A stretch of 64,000 bases of DNA from an uncultured Actinomycetes bacterium (GTDB lineage Bacteria > Actinomycetota > Thermoleophilia > Miltoncostaeales > Miltoncostaeaceae). A model generated the notes under the pieces. That model did not search any database, was not told the origin of the DNA, and saw only the letters and a program-made list of their open reading frames with translations. The position numbers and the translations under genes are program-made. The stretch spans positions 28,991-92,990 of the forward strand of contig CAJAPZ010000072.1 of assembly GCA_903943955.1 (NCBI GenBank). Reading direction: 5' to 3'. Shown here in pieces: positions 48,986 through 57,509 of the stretch; within the stretch, counting starts at the first letter, position 1, and each line of letters starts with the position of its first letter.

Positions 48986-49699
48986 GTGACGACGACCAAC
49001 CCTGCATCCGAACCCAACCGCCGTGTGCGCCCTGCAGCTCTGGTAGCGGTGCTGGTGGTGGGACTCGCGCTCGCCGCCATTGTCATCGGCTTCGGTGGCG
49101 CACTCGGAGATACCACGGTCGACGGAGCGGCAATTGACAAGGCCCAGCCCATCGTGGCTGGCGTGGTCGCGGCCCCGGGGGAGGAACTGACCGGCGGCGC
49201 GTCGTCGCTCCCGCCGCTCGCACTGGTGCTTGAGGAGCCCGCACCCGCTCCCATTGCCAAGCTCACCCCCGATCAGCAGGCCGCCCGGTACGCGGCCACC
49301 GCCGGGATCGGGGACGCCGCCATGCAGGTGAAGTTGGGCGCAGCCCAACAGCGGGCGGGCAATCAGGACGCTGCGGAGCAGGCATTTCGACGAGCGCTGG
49401 CGGCGGAGCCAACGTCGCTTGAGGCACAGATCGGGCTCGCGCTGGTCGCCGGGGCACGGAGTGACGCTGGCCTGAAGAAGGCTGGAGTGGCGCTCGCCGG
49501 CCTTGCGGCCAGCAACCCGGGGAGCCAGCTTGTGTGGTTCAACCGCGGCTGGGTGGATGCATACCTGCGCAATGGGGCTGGTGCAATTGCCGCATGGCGC
49601 CGTGTCGTTCAAATTGGCGCCACTACGCCGCTCGGCCGTACGGCTGCGACATTGCTGGCTGGAATCGCAAAGGCGAAGAAGGCCTCCGGAAACGGCTGA
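48986..49699 (+). CDS. Membrane-anchored TPR-like protein
   Basis: 237 aa (GTG start, VTTTNPASEPNRRVRP). One N-terminal membrane helix (AALVAVLVVGLALAAIVIGF), a Pro/Glu-rich linker (LVLEEPAPAPIAKL), then TPR-like helices (AAMQVKLGAAQQRAGNQDAAEQAFRRALAAEPTSLEAQIGLALV and PGSQLVWFNRGWVDAYLRNGAGAIAAWRRVVQIG). Probably an extracytoplasmic scaffold. It lies just upstream of rpoD, 14 nt after the DUF1116 gene. Confidence 0.7.
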   Translation: MTTTNPASEPNRRVRPAALVAVLVVGLALAAIVIGFGGALGDTTVDGAAIDKAQPIVAGVVAAPGEELTGGASSLPPLALVLEEPAPAPIAKLTPDQQAARYAATAGIGDAAMQVKLGAAQQRAGNQDAAEQAFRRALAAEPTSLEAQIGLALVAGARSDAGLKKAGVALAGLAASNPGSQLVWFNRGWVDAYLRNGAGAIAAWRRVVQIGATTPLGRTAATLLAGIAKAKKASGNG

Positions 49700-49734
49700 C
49701 AGGTCACGATCCGGTAAGAAATGTCCGTTGTCCG

Positions 49735-49763
49735 CTGACTTTGGCGAGCAGGATGTTTACAGT
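49735..49763 (+). promoter_or_regulatory. Candidate rpoD promoter
   Basis: CTGACT (49735-49740), 17-bp spacer, TACAGT (49758-49763). About 215 nt of leader follow before the rpoD ATG. Confidence 0.45.
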
Positions 49764-49825
49764 AACTCACGAACGCTTTAACCGGTCCATAAGGGGCGGT
49801 TGAGACAGTGCCGATCAGTTATGGG

Positions 49826-49960
49826 TCCGGCATCGACCGGACAGCGTTGGATCCCCCGCCTTCACGGCGGGGTGAGCACGGATCGGCAACGGAAGTACGC
49901 ACATCGGCGATCACGCCACCGCGTGGGACGTCGGGACGATGGGCCCGCGAAATGCGGGCC
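49826..49960 (+). other. Structured 5' leader of rpoD with three hairpins
   Basis: TCCGG-CATCGA-CCGGA (49826-49841), CCCCGCC-TTCAC-GGCGGGG (49854-49872) and GGCCCGC-GAAAT-GCGGGCC (49942-49960). The last stem ends 19 nt before the ATG, just ahead of the GGGGAG ribosome site. No long reading frame fits the leader. Confidence 0.5.
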
Positions 49961-49979
49961 GAGGGGAGACGGGACGAGA

Positions 49980-51062
49980 ATGACGCTCAAGGAGATCGTG
50001 GCCAACGAGGAGATGCAGGTAATCCTCGCCCGGGGGCAGGAGCAGGGCTTCCTCGGAATCGAGGAGGTTGCGGCTGCGCTTGAGGGCATCGACCTGGTGC
50101 AGGAAGACGCAGAGGGTCTATACGCACACATTGACGAGCTCGGCATCGAGTTGCTCGAGGAGCCCGAGGCTCAGGAGCGTCGCGCCCAGCTGGCCGAAGA
50201 GGCCGAGCGCCCACGCCGGGTTGCCGCCAAGGCCGAGTCAACGACCGACCTCCTGCAGCTCTTCCTCCGCGACATCGGTCGCATCCCGCTGCTCAACGCC
50301 AAGCAGGAAGTGGAGCTCGCCAAGCTCATCGAGATGGGCGATCTTCAGGCCAAGCAGAAGATGGTGGAGAGCAACCTCCGCCTTGTGGTCTCCATTGCCA
50401 AAAACTACCGCAACCAGGGCCTGGCGTTCCTCGACCTGATCCAGGAGGGAACCCTCGGCCTGGTACGTGCCGCCGAGAAGTTCGACTACCGCAAGGGCTA
50501 CAAGTTCTCGACCTACGCCACCTGGTGGATCCGTCAGGCCGTGGCCCGCGCAATCGCCGACAAGGGCCGCACCATCCGCATGCCCGTGCACGTTGTGGAG
50601 AAGCTCAACAAGATCAACCGCACGGAGCGCAAGCTGCTGGCCGAGCTGGGCCGCGACCCGGGCAACGCCGAGATCGGTGCCTCCATCGGCCTCACCGAGG
50701 CCGAGGTCGAGTCGATCCGCCGCAGCGCCCAGACCCCGGTCTCGCTTGAAAAGCCGGTGGGCGACGAGGAGGAGTCTGAGTTCGGCCAGTTCATCGCCGA
50801 CGAAAAGGCCATCTCGCCCGAGGCGGCTGCCAACGAGACGCTGCGCAACGAAGCACTGCAGGACGTGCTCAACTCGCTGTCGTACCGCGAGCGCCGTGTT
50901 CTTGAGCTGCGCTACGGGCTCGGCGGCGAGCAGCCCCGCACGCTCGACGAGGTGGGCCGCACGTTCAACGTCACGCGCGAGCGCATCCGTCAGATCGAGA
51001 ACCAGGCGCTGCAGAAGCTCGCAGGCATGGTGGACATCAGGGGCCTCGCCGAGGTCGCATAG
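49980..51062 (+). CDS. rpoD: Primary sigma factor (SigA/RpoD)
   Basis: 360 aa. N-terminal sigma1.1-like region (residues about 1-75, [22 protein letters not shown]), sigma1.2 ([26 protein letters not shown]), sigma2 with the -10 recognition helix ([56 protein letters not shown]), sigma3 and sigma4 with the -35 helix ([27 protein letters not shown]). Normal for an actinobacterial housekeeping sigma but without the long acidic N-terminal extension of mycobacteria. It directs most promoters of the cell, including the TANNNT elements noted here. Start ATG 49980 (GGGGAG upstream); the frame to 49800 is not used. Confidence 0.97.
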   Translation: MTLKEIVANEEMQVILARGQEQGFLGIEEVAAALEGIDLVQEDAEGLYAHIDELGIELLEEPEAQERRAQLAEEAERPRRVAAKAESTTDLLQLFLRDIGRIPLLNAKQEVELAKLIEMGDLQAKQKMVESNLRLVVSIAKNYRNQGLAFLDLIQEGTLGLVRAAEKFDYRKGYKFSTYATWWIRQAVARAIADKGRTIRMPVHVVEKLNKINRTERKLLAELGRDPGNAEIGASIGLTEAEVESIRRSAQTPVSLEKPVGDEEESEFGQFIADEKAISPEAAANETLRNEALQDVLNSLSYRERRVLELRYGLGGEQPRTLDEVGRTFNVTRERIRQIENQALQKLAGMVDIRGLAEVA

Positions 51063-51091
51063 CAAGACACCGAAGCAAGCAGAGAACGAAC

Positions 51092-51120
51092 CGAAGGGCC
51101 CGCAACAAGCGGGCCCTTCG
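51092..51120 (+). terminator. Terminator after rpoD
   Basis: CGAAGGGCCCGC-AACAA-GCGGGCCCTTCG: a perfect 12-bp stem with a 5-nt loop, followed by CGTTTG. Confidence 0.85.
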
Positions 51121-51151
51121 CGTTTGAGGCAACACCCACGGCCCCAGCCCC

Positions 51152-51372
51152 CGGGGTCAGTCCCCGGGTGGGGTCAGTCCCCGGGTGGGGTCAGTCGCTG
51201 TGCCGGAAGTGTCACGGGGCCCGGGGACAGTCCCCGCACGGGGAAAGTCCCTTTAGGCGGTCAGTCTCTGTGTCGAAAGCGTCATCACCCGCGAGGGGGT
51301 CAGACCCCGGAGGGGGTCAGTCACCGTGGCGGAAGTGCCATGGGTGGTGCGGTCGGCGTGCTGGAAGTGTCA
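51152..51372. repeat. Array B of GGGGTCAG-type repeats
   Basis: Two tandem copies of GGGGTCAGTCCCCGGGT, then units of the pattern GGTCAGTC-N-C-Y-GTG-N-CGGAAGTGTCA (near 51187, 51257, 51314, 51350), with palindromes GGGGACAGTCCCC and GGGGTCAGACCCC between. Same family as array A at 21.7 kb. It lies between rpoD and the small membrane gene; the last unit touches the -10 of that gene. Confidence 0.75.
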
Positions 51373-51378
51373 CGCCGG

Positions 51379-51384
51379 TAAACT
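51379..51384 (+). promoter_or_regulatory. -10 element TAAACT, leaderless small membrane gene
   Basis: TAAACT, GATTCGCC, then ATG 51393: spacing 8 nt. Its -35 region is repeat sequence. Confidence 0.6.
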
Positions 51385-51392
51385 GATTCGCC

Positions 51393-51578
51393 ATGGGATG
51401 GGATGACGAAGACGAAGACGACTGGCCGGAGCGGGACACCAACCCGGACGTCATCGCGAAGAAGCGTGAGAACGCCAAGGTTGTGGCCACCGGAGCGAAC
51501 CGGGCGGTGCGCATTGTCTACGCGTTTCTGGCGCTTCTGCTGATTCTCGTCATCGTCCTGGCCATTGTCCTCACCTAA
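51393..51578 (+). CDS. Small acidic single-helix membrane protein
   Basis: 61 aa: MGWDDEDEDDWPERDTNPDV, then KKRENAKVVATGANRAVR and one membrane helix (IVYAFLALLLILVIVLAIVL) at the very end, a tail-anchor-like layout. Unknown function. Codon use and a clear promoter support it. It ends 19 nt before the MOSC gene. Confidence 0.7.
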   Translation: MGWDDEDEDDWPERDTNPDVIAKKRENAKVVATGANRAVRIVYAFLALLLILVIVLAIVLT

Positions 51579-51597
51579 TGGGCGCACGGTCGGGATC

Positions 51598-52302
51598 GTG
51601 TCCGACCTGTGGCGGTATCCGGTCAAGTCATTTCAGGGGCAGCGGGACCGACGGGCGTTTCTAAGCCCCTTCGGCTTTCTCGGCGACCGCAGGTGCGTTG
51701 TGATGGACACCGACGACGGGCAGCCCCTGCGAGCGATGCAGGTTCCCTTGCTGCTGACCTACCGCGCCACCTTCAGCGACCCCGAGCACGGCGAGGAGGT
51801 TGTCGTCGTCACTCCCGAGGGGCGGCATGTGCGCTGGGACGACCCAACTCTGGCCCGGGAGATCGGCGATCACCTTGATCTGGACGTACGCGTGGTGCGG
51901 GCGCCGATGGGCATGCACGACATCCTCCCCATGCAGATCGTGACCGAGGCGTCTCTCCGACAGGTCGCCGAATGGGTCGATGGCGATCTTGACCGACGCC
52001 GTTTTCGCCCTGGCCTCGTGGTGGAGACCGATGACGGCGTGGCATTCGCCGAGGCACAGTGGCCGGGCCATCGGCTCGCTCTCGGAGATGACGCGGTCAT
52101 TGAGGTGGTGGTGGCCACCAAGCAGACCCGCGTGGTGTCCTACGACCCCGACACGATGGAGCGCACGCACGAGGTGCATCAGGTCATCGCGCAGCGCCGT
52201 GAGAACCTGTTCGGCGTGTACTGCCGTGTGGTGCGCGGCGGGTGGGTGTCCGTGGGGGATCGGGTCGCCATCGACCCGATCCCCGCGCAGCCCCTTACCT
52301 GA
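51598..52302 (+). CDS. MOSC-domain protein (MOCO sulfurase C-terminal fold, with N-terminal barrel)
   Basis: 234 aa. DLWRYPVKSFQGQ and FGFLGDRRCVVMDTDDGQPLR are the N-terminal MOSC_N barrel; the MOSC core is FRPGLVVETDDGVAFAEAQWPGHRLALGDDAVIEVVVATKQTRVV. The usual MOSC cysteine is not obvious (VYCRVVRGG carries one). Such proteins bind molybdenum cofactor or transfer sulfur. A longer frame starts TTG 51565 but has no ribosome site. Its end overlaps the end of mgsA by 8 bp. Confidence 0.82.
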   Translation: MSDLWRYPVKSFQGQRDRRAFLSPFGFLGDRRCVVMDTDDGQPLRAMQVPLLLTYRATFSDPEHGEEVVVVTPEGRHVRWDDPTLAREIGDHLDLDVRVVRAPMGMHDILPMQIVTEASLRQVAEWVDGDLDRRRFRPGLVVETDDGVAFAEAQWPGHRLALGDDAVIEVVVATKQTRVVSYDPDTMERTHEVHQVIAQRRENLFGVYCRVVRGGWVSVGDRVAIDPIPAQPLT

Positions 52303-52762
52303 CGCCTACTCCCACGTTCACGATCTCCCGCTCCGGCGGGGCGAGGTCGCCAGGGCTCAGCGCCGGCTCGTACCCCTCACCCAGCAGTGGGCTGGTGAGG
52401 AGGAAGTCGGCGGTGGCCCGATTGCACGCGATGGGCGAGTTGCACACCACGGCGATGCGCAGCAGCGCCTTCACGTCCACATCGTGGGGCTGAGGCTCAA
52501 GCGGGTCCCAGAAGAAGATGACGATGTCGAGCCGACCCTCTGCCAGCGCGGCACCCACCTGCTGATCACCGCCCAGTGGCCCTGAGAGAAACCGGTGCAC
52601 GTTCAGACCAAGGTCATCAGCGATGAGGCCCCCGGTCGTTCCGGTTGCGTGCAATTCGTGGTGGCGCAGCACCGAGTAATTGGCGCGCGCCCAGTCGAGC
52701 ATGTCGTGCTTCCGGTTGTCGTGAGCGATCATCACGATTCGCTTGCGTTCAGTCATAGCCAT
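52295..52762 (-). CDS. mgsA: Methylglyoxal synthase
   Basis: 155 aa. Converts dihydroxyacetone phosphate to methylglyoxal and phosphate. Motifs: IVMIAHDNRKHDMLDWA, TGTTGGLIADDLGL, SGPLGGDQQVGAALAEG (with the catalytic Asp), FFWDPLEPQPHDVDVKALLRIAVVCNSPIACNRATADF. Length normal. GGAGG ribosome site before ATG. Antisense end overlap with the MOSC gene. Confidence 0.96.
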   Translation of the reverse strand: MAMTERKRIVMIAHDNRKHDMLDWARANYSVLRHHELHATGTTGGLIADDLGLNVHRFLSGPLGGDQQVGAALAEGRLDIVIFFWDPLEPQPHDVDVKALLRIAVVCNSPIACNRATADFLLTSPLLGEGYEPALSPGDLAPPEREIVNVGVGVR

Positions 52763-52940
52763 TCGGGTGTCTCCTCCCGTCGCAGGTGCGGTGGGGCGGC
52801 GCTCATTCGCCGCGGGGCCACCCTAGGTCGGCTGCAGCGGGTGTCCAGTGGGTGTGTCACCCATGCCCCGGGCATCACGAAACCAGTACATGTCCGCCAG
52901 CCAGCCACCTGCCACAAACGACGCCGGGTCGGGCCGGTGC

Positions 52941-52946
52941 TACATT
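52941..52946 (+). promoter_or_regulatory. -10 element TACATT of tRNA-fMet
   Basis: TACATT ends 11 nt before the tRNA 5' end. Confidence 0.6.
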
Positions 52947-52957
52947 GCCGAAACCGT

Positions 52958-53031
<74 letters not shown>

Positions 53032-53035
53032 TTTC

Positions 53036-53070
53036 CGAAGGGTCCGTGCACAGGTGTGCCGGGCCCTTCG
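53036..53070 (+). terminator. Terminator after tRNA-fMet
   Basis: CGAAGGGTCC paired with GGGCCCTTCG over a 15-nt loop (10 bp, one U-G), followed by TCGTTTCG. Confidence 0.7.
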
Positions 53071-53162
53071 TCGTTTCGCAGTTCCTCCGGGCCCGGGGAG
53101 GTTGCCAAAACCGCAACGCAGTGACTACCGTTGGTCCTCCAACCTCCCCATGAAAGTTGCAC

Positions 53163-55619
53163 ATGACGCCCTCCATCCGCCTGATCGCCGCTCTTTCCGT
53201 TCCCGTACTTGCGGGCTCAGGGCTCGCGCTGACCGCCTCGGCCAGCGGGCAGGAAATGACCGCCAGCCGCTCCACCCTCAACAGCGGGGCATCGGCCGTC
53301 GATGTGCCCATCACGTGGCATCAGGGGTTGCTGGTGCGCCCGGGCAACAATGACAACCTGCACGTGCGAGTGACCGGGACCACCACCGCAGGCAAGCGCG
53401 TTCGCTTTACCCACGCGCACCTTCGCCACGGTGCCCGTGATGGCGGCAGCATCCGGCTGACCGTCCCCAAAGGCAAGAGGCGCGACTTCGCCCGGGCAAC
53501 GCACATCGTGGTGTCCACCACCCAGCACTACGACTCACCGTCGGATGCCAATCGCACGCCCGACCACGCCGTGGTAACCCTGCTTCAGAACCTGCGCGGC
53601 GGGTCCACGACCAACGGCTTAAGCGGCGCGCATCTTCGTGGCTGCACCAATCTGGTCATCACCCGTGGGACCAACGCCACCAACTGCGACCTGAGCGGGG
53701 CGCACCTCAACGGTATGGACCTGCGCCGCGTGCGTATGGGTGGCGCCAGCCTCCAGGGTACTGACCTCTCGCGCACCAATATCGCCACCACCACTCTCGC
53801 CGGTGCCGACCTGCGCGGGGCGGTCCTCACCGGCACGGCATATGCACCGACAGAACAGAACTCGATCGCACTGCCCACGGGCGGAAGCCAGATCATCGCC
53901 GCGATCGACAGCGCCACCACGAGCGTTGACGTTGTGATGTACGACTTCGGCGGCCCCAACGTGGTTGGCCAGATCGGCAAGGAGGGTGCGCTGCTCCGCG
54001 CTGCCGAGCGCGGCGTCAACGTGAGGGTCATCCTCAACTCCGCCGGCACCAACTCGCTGTGTGCCAAGCTGCCCGACCCCACCGGCCAGTGTGCCTGGCA
54101 GACGTCGAAGGACTTCGCATACGCCATGGAGTATCAGCTGCAGCAGGCAGCGGCCATCGCCCATGCAAATGGCAAGACAAACACCGTGCGGGTGCAGTTC
54201 TCGTCTGAGAACTTCAACATCACCCACCAGAAGACGGTGCTGATTGACGCTTTTGACGCGAGCGGCAATCTGCTGCCGGCGCCGACCAAGACCGTCCCGT
54301 GGCCTGCCACGACCCAGGCAATCGTGAGCAGCGGCAACCTGCAGGCGTTCCCATCCTTCTGGGGACAGCGCATCGTGTCCTGGTGCCCGGCAGGCAAGAT
54401 GGTGCCCAACACCGAGCAGTGTGGAAGCTGGACTGCTGCGCCTGCCTCCGTCGGGGCGACGGCAAAGAGCTATCCCTACTTGCAGTCGGCAGTGATCAAC
54501 GATGGCTACCTGACCAATCCGCTGGGCTCGTGTGTCGCTGCCGCCAAGATCATTCCCGGCGCCGAGGCAGACTGCGGTAGCGAGTGGAGCCCACGCGATT
54601 TCGCCATCCAGGTGACCACACCGGACATCATCGGGCGCATCGCCGCTGTGTACGCGTCCGACGCGCGCTGCGACGGCCCCACCGTTGACAACGTGTTCCC
54701 CGCCGCGTCCACCACCGGCGCAGGGGTCATCGCGCCTCCCGGAATGATGGGATCGGGACAGTCGTCCGGTGCGTACCTGTGGCCCGAGACATGGTCGAAC
54801 GGTTCGCTGATGCAGACCACCAACGCAACAACCGGTGCAACGTCGTGGGCATATCCCGACCCGACGGCCGGCGGCTACTTCCCGTCCGGTTGGCCCACCA
54901 TGAACATCCGCGGCAATGTCCGTGACCGTCAGATGGCGCTCATCCAATCGGCCAAGAAAACGCTTCAGGTCTACAACGAAGAGATGGGCGACACGGGCAT
55001 CGTCCAGGGACTGATCAATGCAGCCAACTCCGGCGTGCAAGTGCAGATCGTCATGGCCAACAGTTTCATGAAGACGGCACAGGGCCAGATCGTCCCGGAC
55101 AGGTCCACGACGACGGGTCCGCTTAAGTGGGCGAGCCAATTTGACGCCCTGGCGAAGACGCCGAACGTGACGATCCATCTGCTTGATGAGACCGGCGCAC
55201 TCAGGCCCAACGACCTGTACATCCACGCCAAGGCATTCGTCGCCGATGGCACAGATGGCTGGGTCGGGTCGATCAACGCCAGCGGTCCGTCCATGAACGA
55301 CAACCGTGAGCTCGGCCTCGGATTCAGCGTGCGGCAAGACATCTCCGACGCCGCGATCCCGTCGGTGCTCAGCACCTCCACGATGGCCAACGTCGTCACG
55401 GCATTCGCGACCGACTTCGCGAGCGGCGTCGACTGGAAGCTGGCCCAAGCCAGCAAGATCACACCGGACACGCTGAATCCCGCACCGCCCGCCCCCACGG
55501 TGAGCGCCTTCGGTACGCAGGAGGCATGCATCCCGGCGAGCGCCGTGGCGGCCTCAGGGCTCCCTGAGCGCACGGGCCCGGCACCGGCACCCATGCAGTC
55601 GCCCGTCACGGCCGGCTAA
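53163..55619 (+). CDS. Secreted pentapeptide-repeat / phospholipase D-like fusion
   Basis: 818 aa with a signal peptide (RLIAALSVPVLAGSGLALTASA). Residues about 25-150 are a beta domain; about 153-225 are pentapeptide repeats (GLSGAHLRGCTNL, ATNCDLSGAHLNGMDLRR, ASLQGTDLSRTNIATTTLAGADLRGAVL). The rest is a PLD-superfamily enzyme with two H-x-K-x4-D motifs: HQKTVLID (H355, K357, D362) and HAKAFVADGTDGWVGSINAS (H688, K690, D695). Insertions carry several Cys pairs (SLCAKLPDPTGQCAW, GSCVAAA...DCGSEW). Likely an extracellular phosphodiesterase (lipid, nucleic acid or wall polymer); substrate unknown. The combination is unusual. Weak ribosome site (GAAAG). Confidence 0.85.
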   Translation: MTPSIRLIAALSVPVLAGSGLALTASASGQEMTASRSTLNSGASAVDVPITWHQGLLVRPGNNDNLHVRVTGTTTAGKRVRFTHAHLRHGARDGGSIRLTVPKGKRRDFARATHIVVSTTQHYDSPSDANRTPDHAVVTLLQNLRGGSTTNGLSGAHLRGCTNLVITRGTNATNCDLSGAHLNGMDLRRVRMGGASLQGTDLSRTNIATTTLAGADLRGAVLTGTAYAPTEQNSIALPTGGSQIIAAIDSATTSVDVVMYDFGGPNVVGQIGKEGALLRAAERGVNVRVILNSAGTNSLCAKLPDPTGQCAWQTSKDFAYAMEYQLQQAAAIAHANGKTNTVRVQFSSENFNITHQKTVLIDAFDASGNLLPAPTKTVPWPATTQAIVSSGNLQAFPSFWGQRIVSWCPAGKMVPNTEQCGSWTAAPASVGATAKSYPYLQSAVINDGYLTNPLGSCVAAAKIIPGAEADCGSEWSPRDFAIQVTTPDIIGRIAAVYASDARCDGPTVDNVFPAASTTGAGVIAPPGMMGSGQSSGAYLWPETWSNGSLMQTTNATTGATSWAYPDPTAGGYFPSGWPTMNIRGNVRDRQMALIQSAKKTLQVYNEEMGDTGIVQGLINAANSGVQVQIVMANSFMKTAQGQIVPDRSTTTGPLKWASQFDALAKTPNVTIHLLDETGALRPNDLYIHAKAFVADGTDGWVGSINASGPSMNDNRELGLGFSVRQDISDAAIPSVLSTSTMANVVTAFATDFASGVDWKLAQASKITPDTLNPAPPAPTVSAFGTQEACIPASAVAASGLPERTGPAPAPMQSPVTAG

Positions 55620-55640
55620 ACCCGAGCGGTATGCAGTACC

Positions 55641-55666
55641 CGAGGGCCCGCTCCGGCGGGCCCTCG
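55641..55666 (+). terminator. Terminator after the phospholipase D fusion gene
   Basis: CGAGGGCCCGC-TCCG-GCGGGCCCTCG: a perfect 11-bp stem with a 4-nt loop. Confidence 0.85.
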
Positions 55667-55691
55667 TCGTTCCGGGCATCATCCGGCGGTG

Positions 55692-55982
55692 ATGATGCCC
55701 TCGGTCCTCCCCCGGTCCGTCGATCTTCGCTCAGGCCGCTGGTGGACCCTCGTCACCCTGCTCGCCGTGGCGACATTCTTCGCGGCGATCGGGTCGTATG
55801 CGATCACCCTCACCGACCTGATGATCAGTCCGATGCTGCTGACCCCGGGCATCGGTACCGCACTGATCATGCGATGGAGCTATTCGATCTGCCCAGGGTT
55901 CCTCGCGGGTGATCTGATCGGCCAACTCATGGTGCGCGCCCGCGCGTGGACGCACATTTCGTTTTCGCCGTCGTTCGCGTAG
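55692..55982 (+). pseudogene. Possible truncated membrane protein, MASE1-like start
   Basis: 96 aa: two to three helices (WTLVTLLAVATFFAAIGSYAITL, LLTPGIGTALIMRWSYSICPGFLAGDLIGQL). The second part resembles the repeated P-G/P-x-G-I-A-x-A-x-x-x-x-x-G-x-x-x-W-P-G-I-x-L-G-x-x-x-x-N-L of MASE1 sensor domains, but the frame stops soon after (SPSFA) and the following 145 bp hold no continuation that I can see. Probably a remnant of a sensor, or a small membrane protein in its own right. GTG 55689 or ATG 55692/55695 can start it. Confidence 0.4.
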
Positions 55983-56129
55983 TCATCGTCATGGCCACCG
56001 CTGTCACCACTCCCACGGCACCGGCTTCGCCCACCACGGCGGCGACGCCGATCGCTGCGAGCACGAGCTTTGGTCGGCGGGGTCGGGGGGCCGTTTACGT
56101 CAGTGCTGCCCGCCACGGCCCAACGGGCC

Positions 56130-56786
56130 TCACAACGTGAGCAGGCCGAGAATGAGGAGGTACAGGCCCACTACGGCGAGCACCGACACGATGATGGCGA
56201 TGTGGTGCTTCGCCACGCCCGTGCGAAAGCGCGTGAGCACGCGCACGGCCCGGCTCTGGTCAAACATGAACCACACGATCGGTATCCATCCCCACGAATA
56301 CGAGATGACGCTGAAGATCACCACCGTCGCCATCGTGAAGCCCATTGCATGCCCGCTGGTCTCTGCCAACGCGATCGCATACCCGGGGCCCGGGAACCCG
56401 AAGATCAGGCCCACTCCCAGCGCCACCCATGATGATTCCACCATGCGCTCCAACCGCTTGGAGTCGCTCGCCCGGTCCTTCTTCTTGCGGTGAGAACGCG
56501 CGCGCTCGTGCCACCACAACACGTAGCCGGCGAATAGCAGCAGCACGAGCCCCGCCGTGATGTACGCCCCGGGCATCCGGTGCCCGCTGGTGAGGCCGCT
56601 CAGGTGGATCCCCGTATCGGCCAGGCCCACTGCCACGATGGTGCCGGCCACCAGCGACGTGAACAGCGCTCCACCCACAAACAGCCACGAGTGCTTCAGC
56701 CCCTTCTTGCCGCCCAGCAGATACAGCACCACGGCGAGCGTCTGGGGGGAGATGCTCGAGAGGAAGGCGAGTTCGAAAAAGCGCAT
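56130..56786 (-). CDS. GAP/LysE-type membrane protein
   Basis: 218 aa, six helices. N-terminal FLSSISPQTLAVVLYLLGGKKGLKHSWLFVGGALFTSLVAGTIVAVGL and the middle GFPGPGYAIALAETSGHAMGF match the GAP (Sap) family, whose mycobacterial members help move glycolipids to the surface. Substrate unknown. It follows the next gene (56793-57461) by 6 nt on the same strand. Confidence 0.8.
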   Translation of the reverse strand: MRFFELAFLSSISPQTLAVVLYLLGGKKGLKHSWLFVGGALFTSLVAGTIVAVGLADTGIHLSGLTSGHRMPGAYITAGLVLLLFAGYVLWWHERARSHRKKKDRASDSKRLERMVESSWVALGVGLIFGFPGPGYAIALAETSGHAMGFTMATVVIFSVISYSWGWIPIVWFMFDQSRAVRVLTRFRTGVAKHHIAIIVSVLAVVGLYLLILGLLTL

Positions 56787-56792
56787 GGGCCG

Positions 56793-57461
56793 CTAGTGGA
56801 GGATGTTGATGGCCCGGGCGGCCACGATGAGGATGACACCCAGCGAGATGATCGACTGCACGCTCATCATCGCCTTGACACGGGTGGTCATGGGCAGGGA
56901 GTCAGCCGGGGCGAATGACGATGCGTTGGTCAAGGCGATGTAGAGGTAGTCGAGAAATGCCGGGCGCCAGGTCCAGGGCCCGGGCAGTTGGTACTGGGGG
57001 AACAGGAAGTCGGCATACCCCGGGGTCCGCTCGGCCCGCTCTTTCGGTCCCCCGCCATCAATCTCCCAATACCAGACCGCAAAGATGATGATGTTGGTGA
57101 CCCACATGTCGATGGCCGCCCACGTGAGGTCACGTCCCTGCATCCCATTTTCCTGGGTGATGCCGATGACGAGCGTGACGAGCGAACTGGCGTTGGCCAC
57201 CGTGATGAGCGCGGCCAGGGTGATCCCAGCGTTGCGCAGACGGTTGCTCTCGGAGCGCGGGGGGGCCGATGCCGCCACGATCACCAGCACCACCTCGAGA
57301 GACGGGATGATCCAGCCAAACCACCGGTCCGCCATGACGTAGTTACTGGGCAGCAGGGCGTAGAGGCCCCCGGCCACGAGGATCGCGATCAGCGGAGGCC
57401 AGCGCGATTCCTGCCAGCTGTCGTTATGGAGGGACACCTCGGGGCTCACGGGCCTGATCAT
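56793..57461 (-). CDS. Integral membrane protein of unknown function
   Basis: 222 aa, six to seven helices (PPLIAILVAGGLYALLP, LEVVLVIVAASAP, GITLAALITVANASSLVTLVIGI, WVTNIIIFAVWYWEI, FLDYLYIALTNASSFAPADSLPMTTRVKAMMSVQSIISLGVILIVAARAINIL). The last part, with a polar loop between two helices, recalls two-helix ion-channel modules and a frequent family of actinobacterial membrane proteins, but I do not name a function. ATG 57461 has GGAGG 6 nt upstream; the frame to 57491 is not used. Confidence 0.7.
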   Translation of the reverse strand: MIRPVSPEVSLHNDSWQESRWPPLIAILVAGGLYALLPSNYVMADRWFGWIIPSLEVVLVIVAASAPPRSESNRLRNAGITLAALITVANASSLVTLVIGITQENGMQGRDLTWAAIDMWVTNIIIFAVWYWEIDGGGPKERAERTPGYADFLFPQYQLPGPWTWRPAFLDYLYIALTNASSFAPADSLPMTTRVKAMMSVQSIISLGVILIVAARAINILH

Positions 57462-57495
57462 TGCATCCCTCCGCGGTGAACCGCGCAACATGCAC

Positions 57496-57501
57496 TAGTG
57501 T
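57496..57501 (+). promoter_or_regulatory. -10 element TAGTGT, leaderless typA start
   Basis: TAGTGT, CCCGCGCC, then GTG 57510: spacing 8 nt. An earlier in-frame GTG (57498) lies inside the -10 and cannot be the start of such an mRNA. Confidence 0.55.
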
Positions 57502-57509
57502 CCCGCGCC

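Noticed and set aside
46533..49007. 824-codon minus-strand frame
   Set aside because: Crosses the permease and DUF1116 genes on the opposite strand; Arg/His-rich, no recognisable domain.
53619..55448. 609-codon minus-strand frame
   Set aside because: Shadow of the phospholipase D fusion; no start signal, His/Gly/Arg-rich composition.
55880..56116. 78-codon minus-strand frame after the GAP gene
   Set aside because: Arg/Asp-rich low-complexity sequence without ribosome site; likely a shadow.
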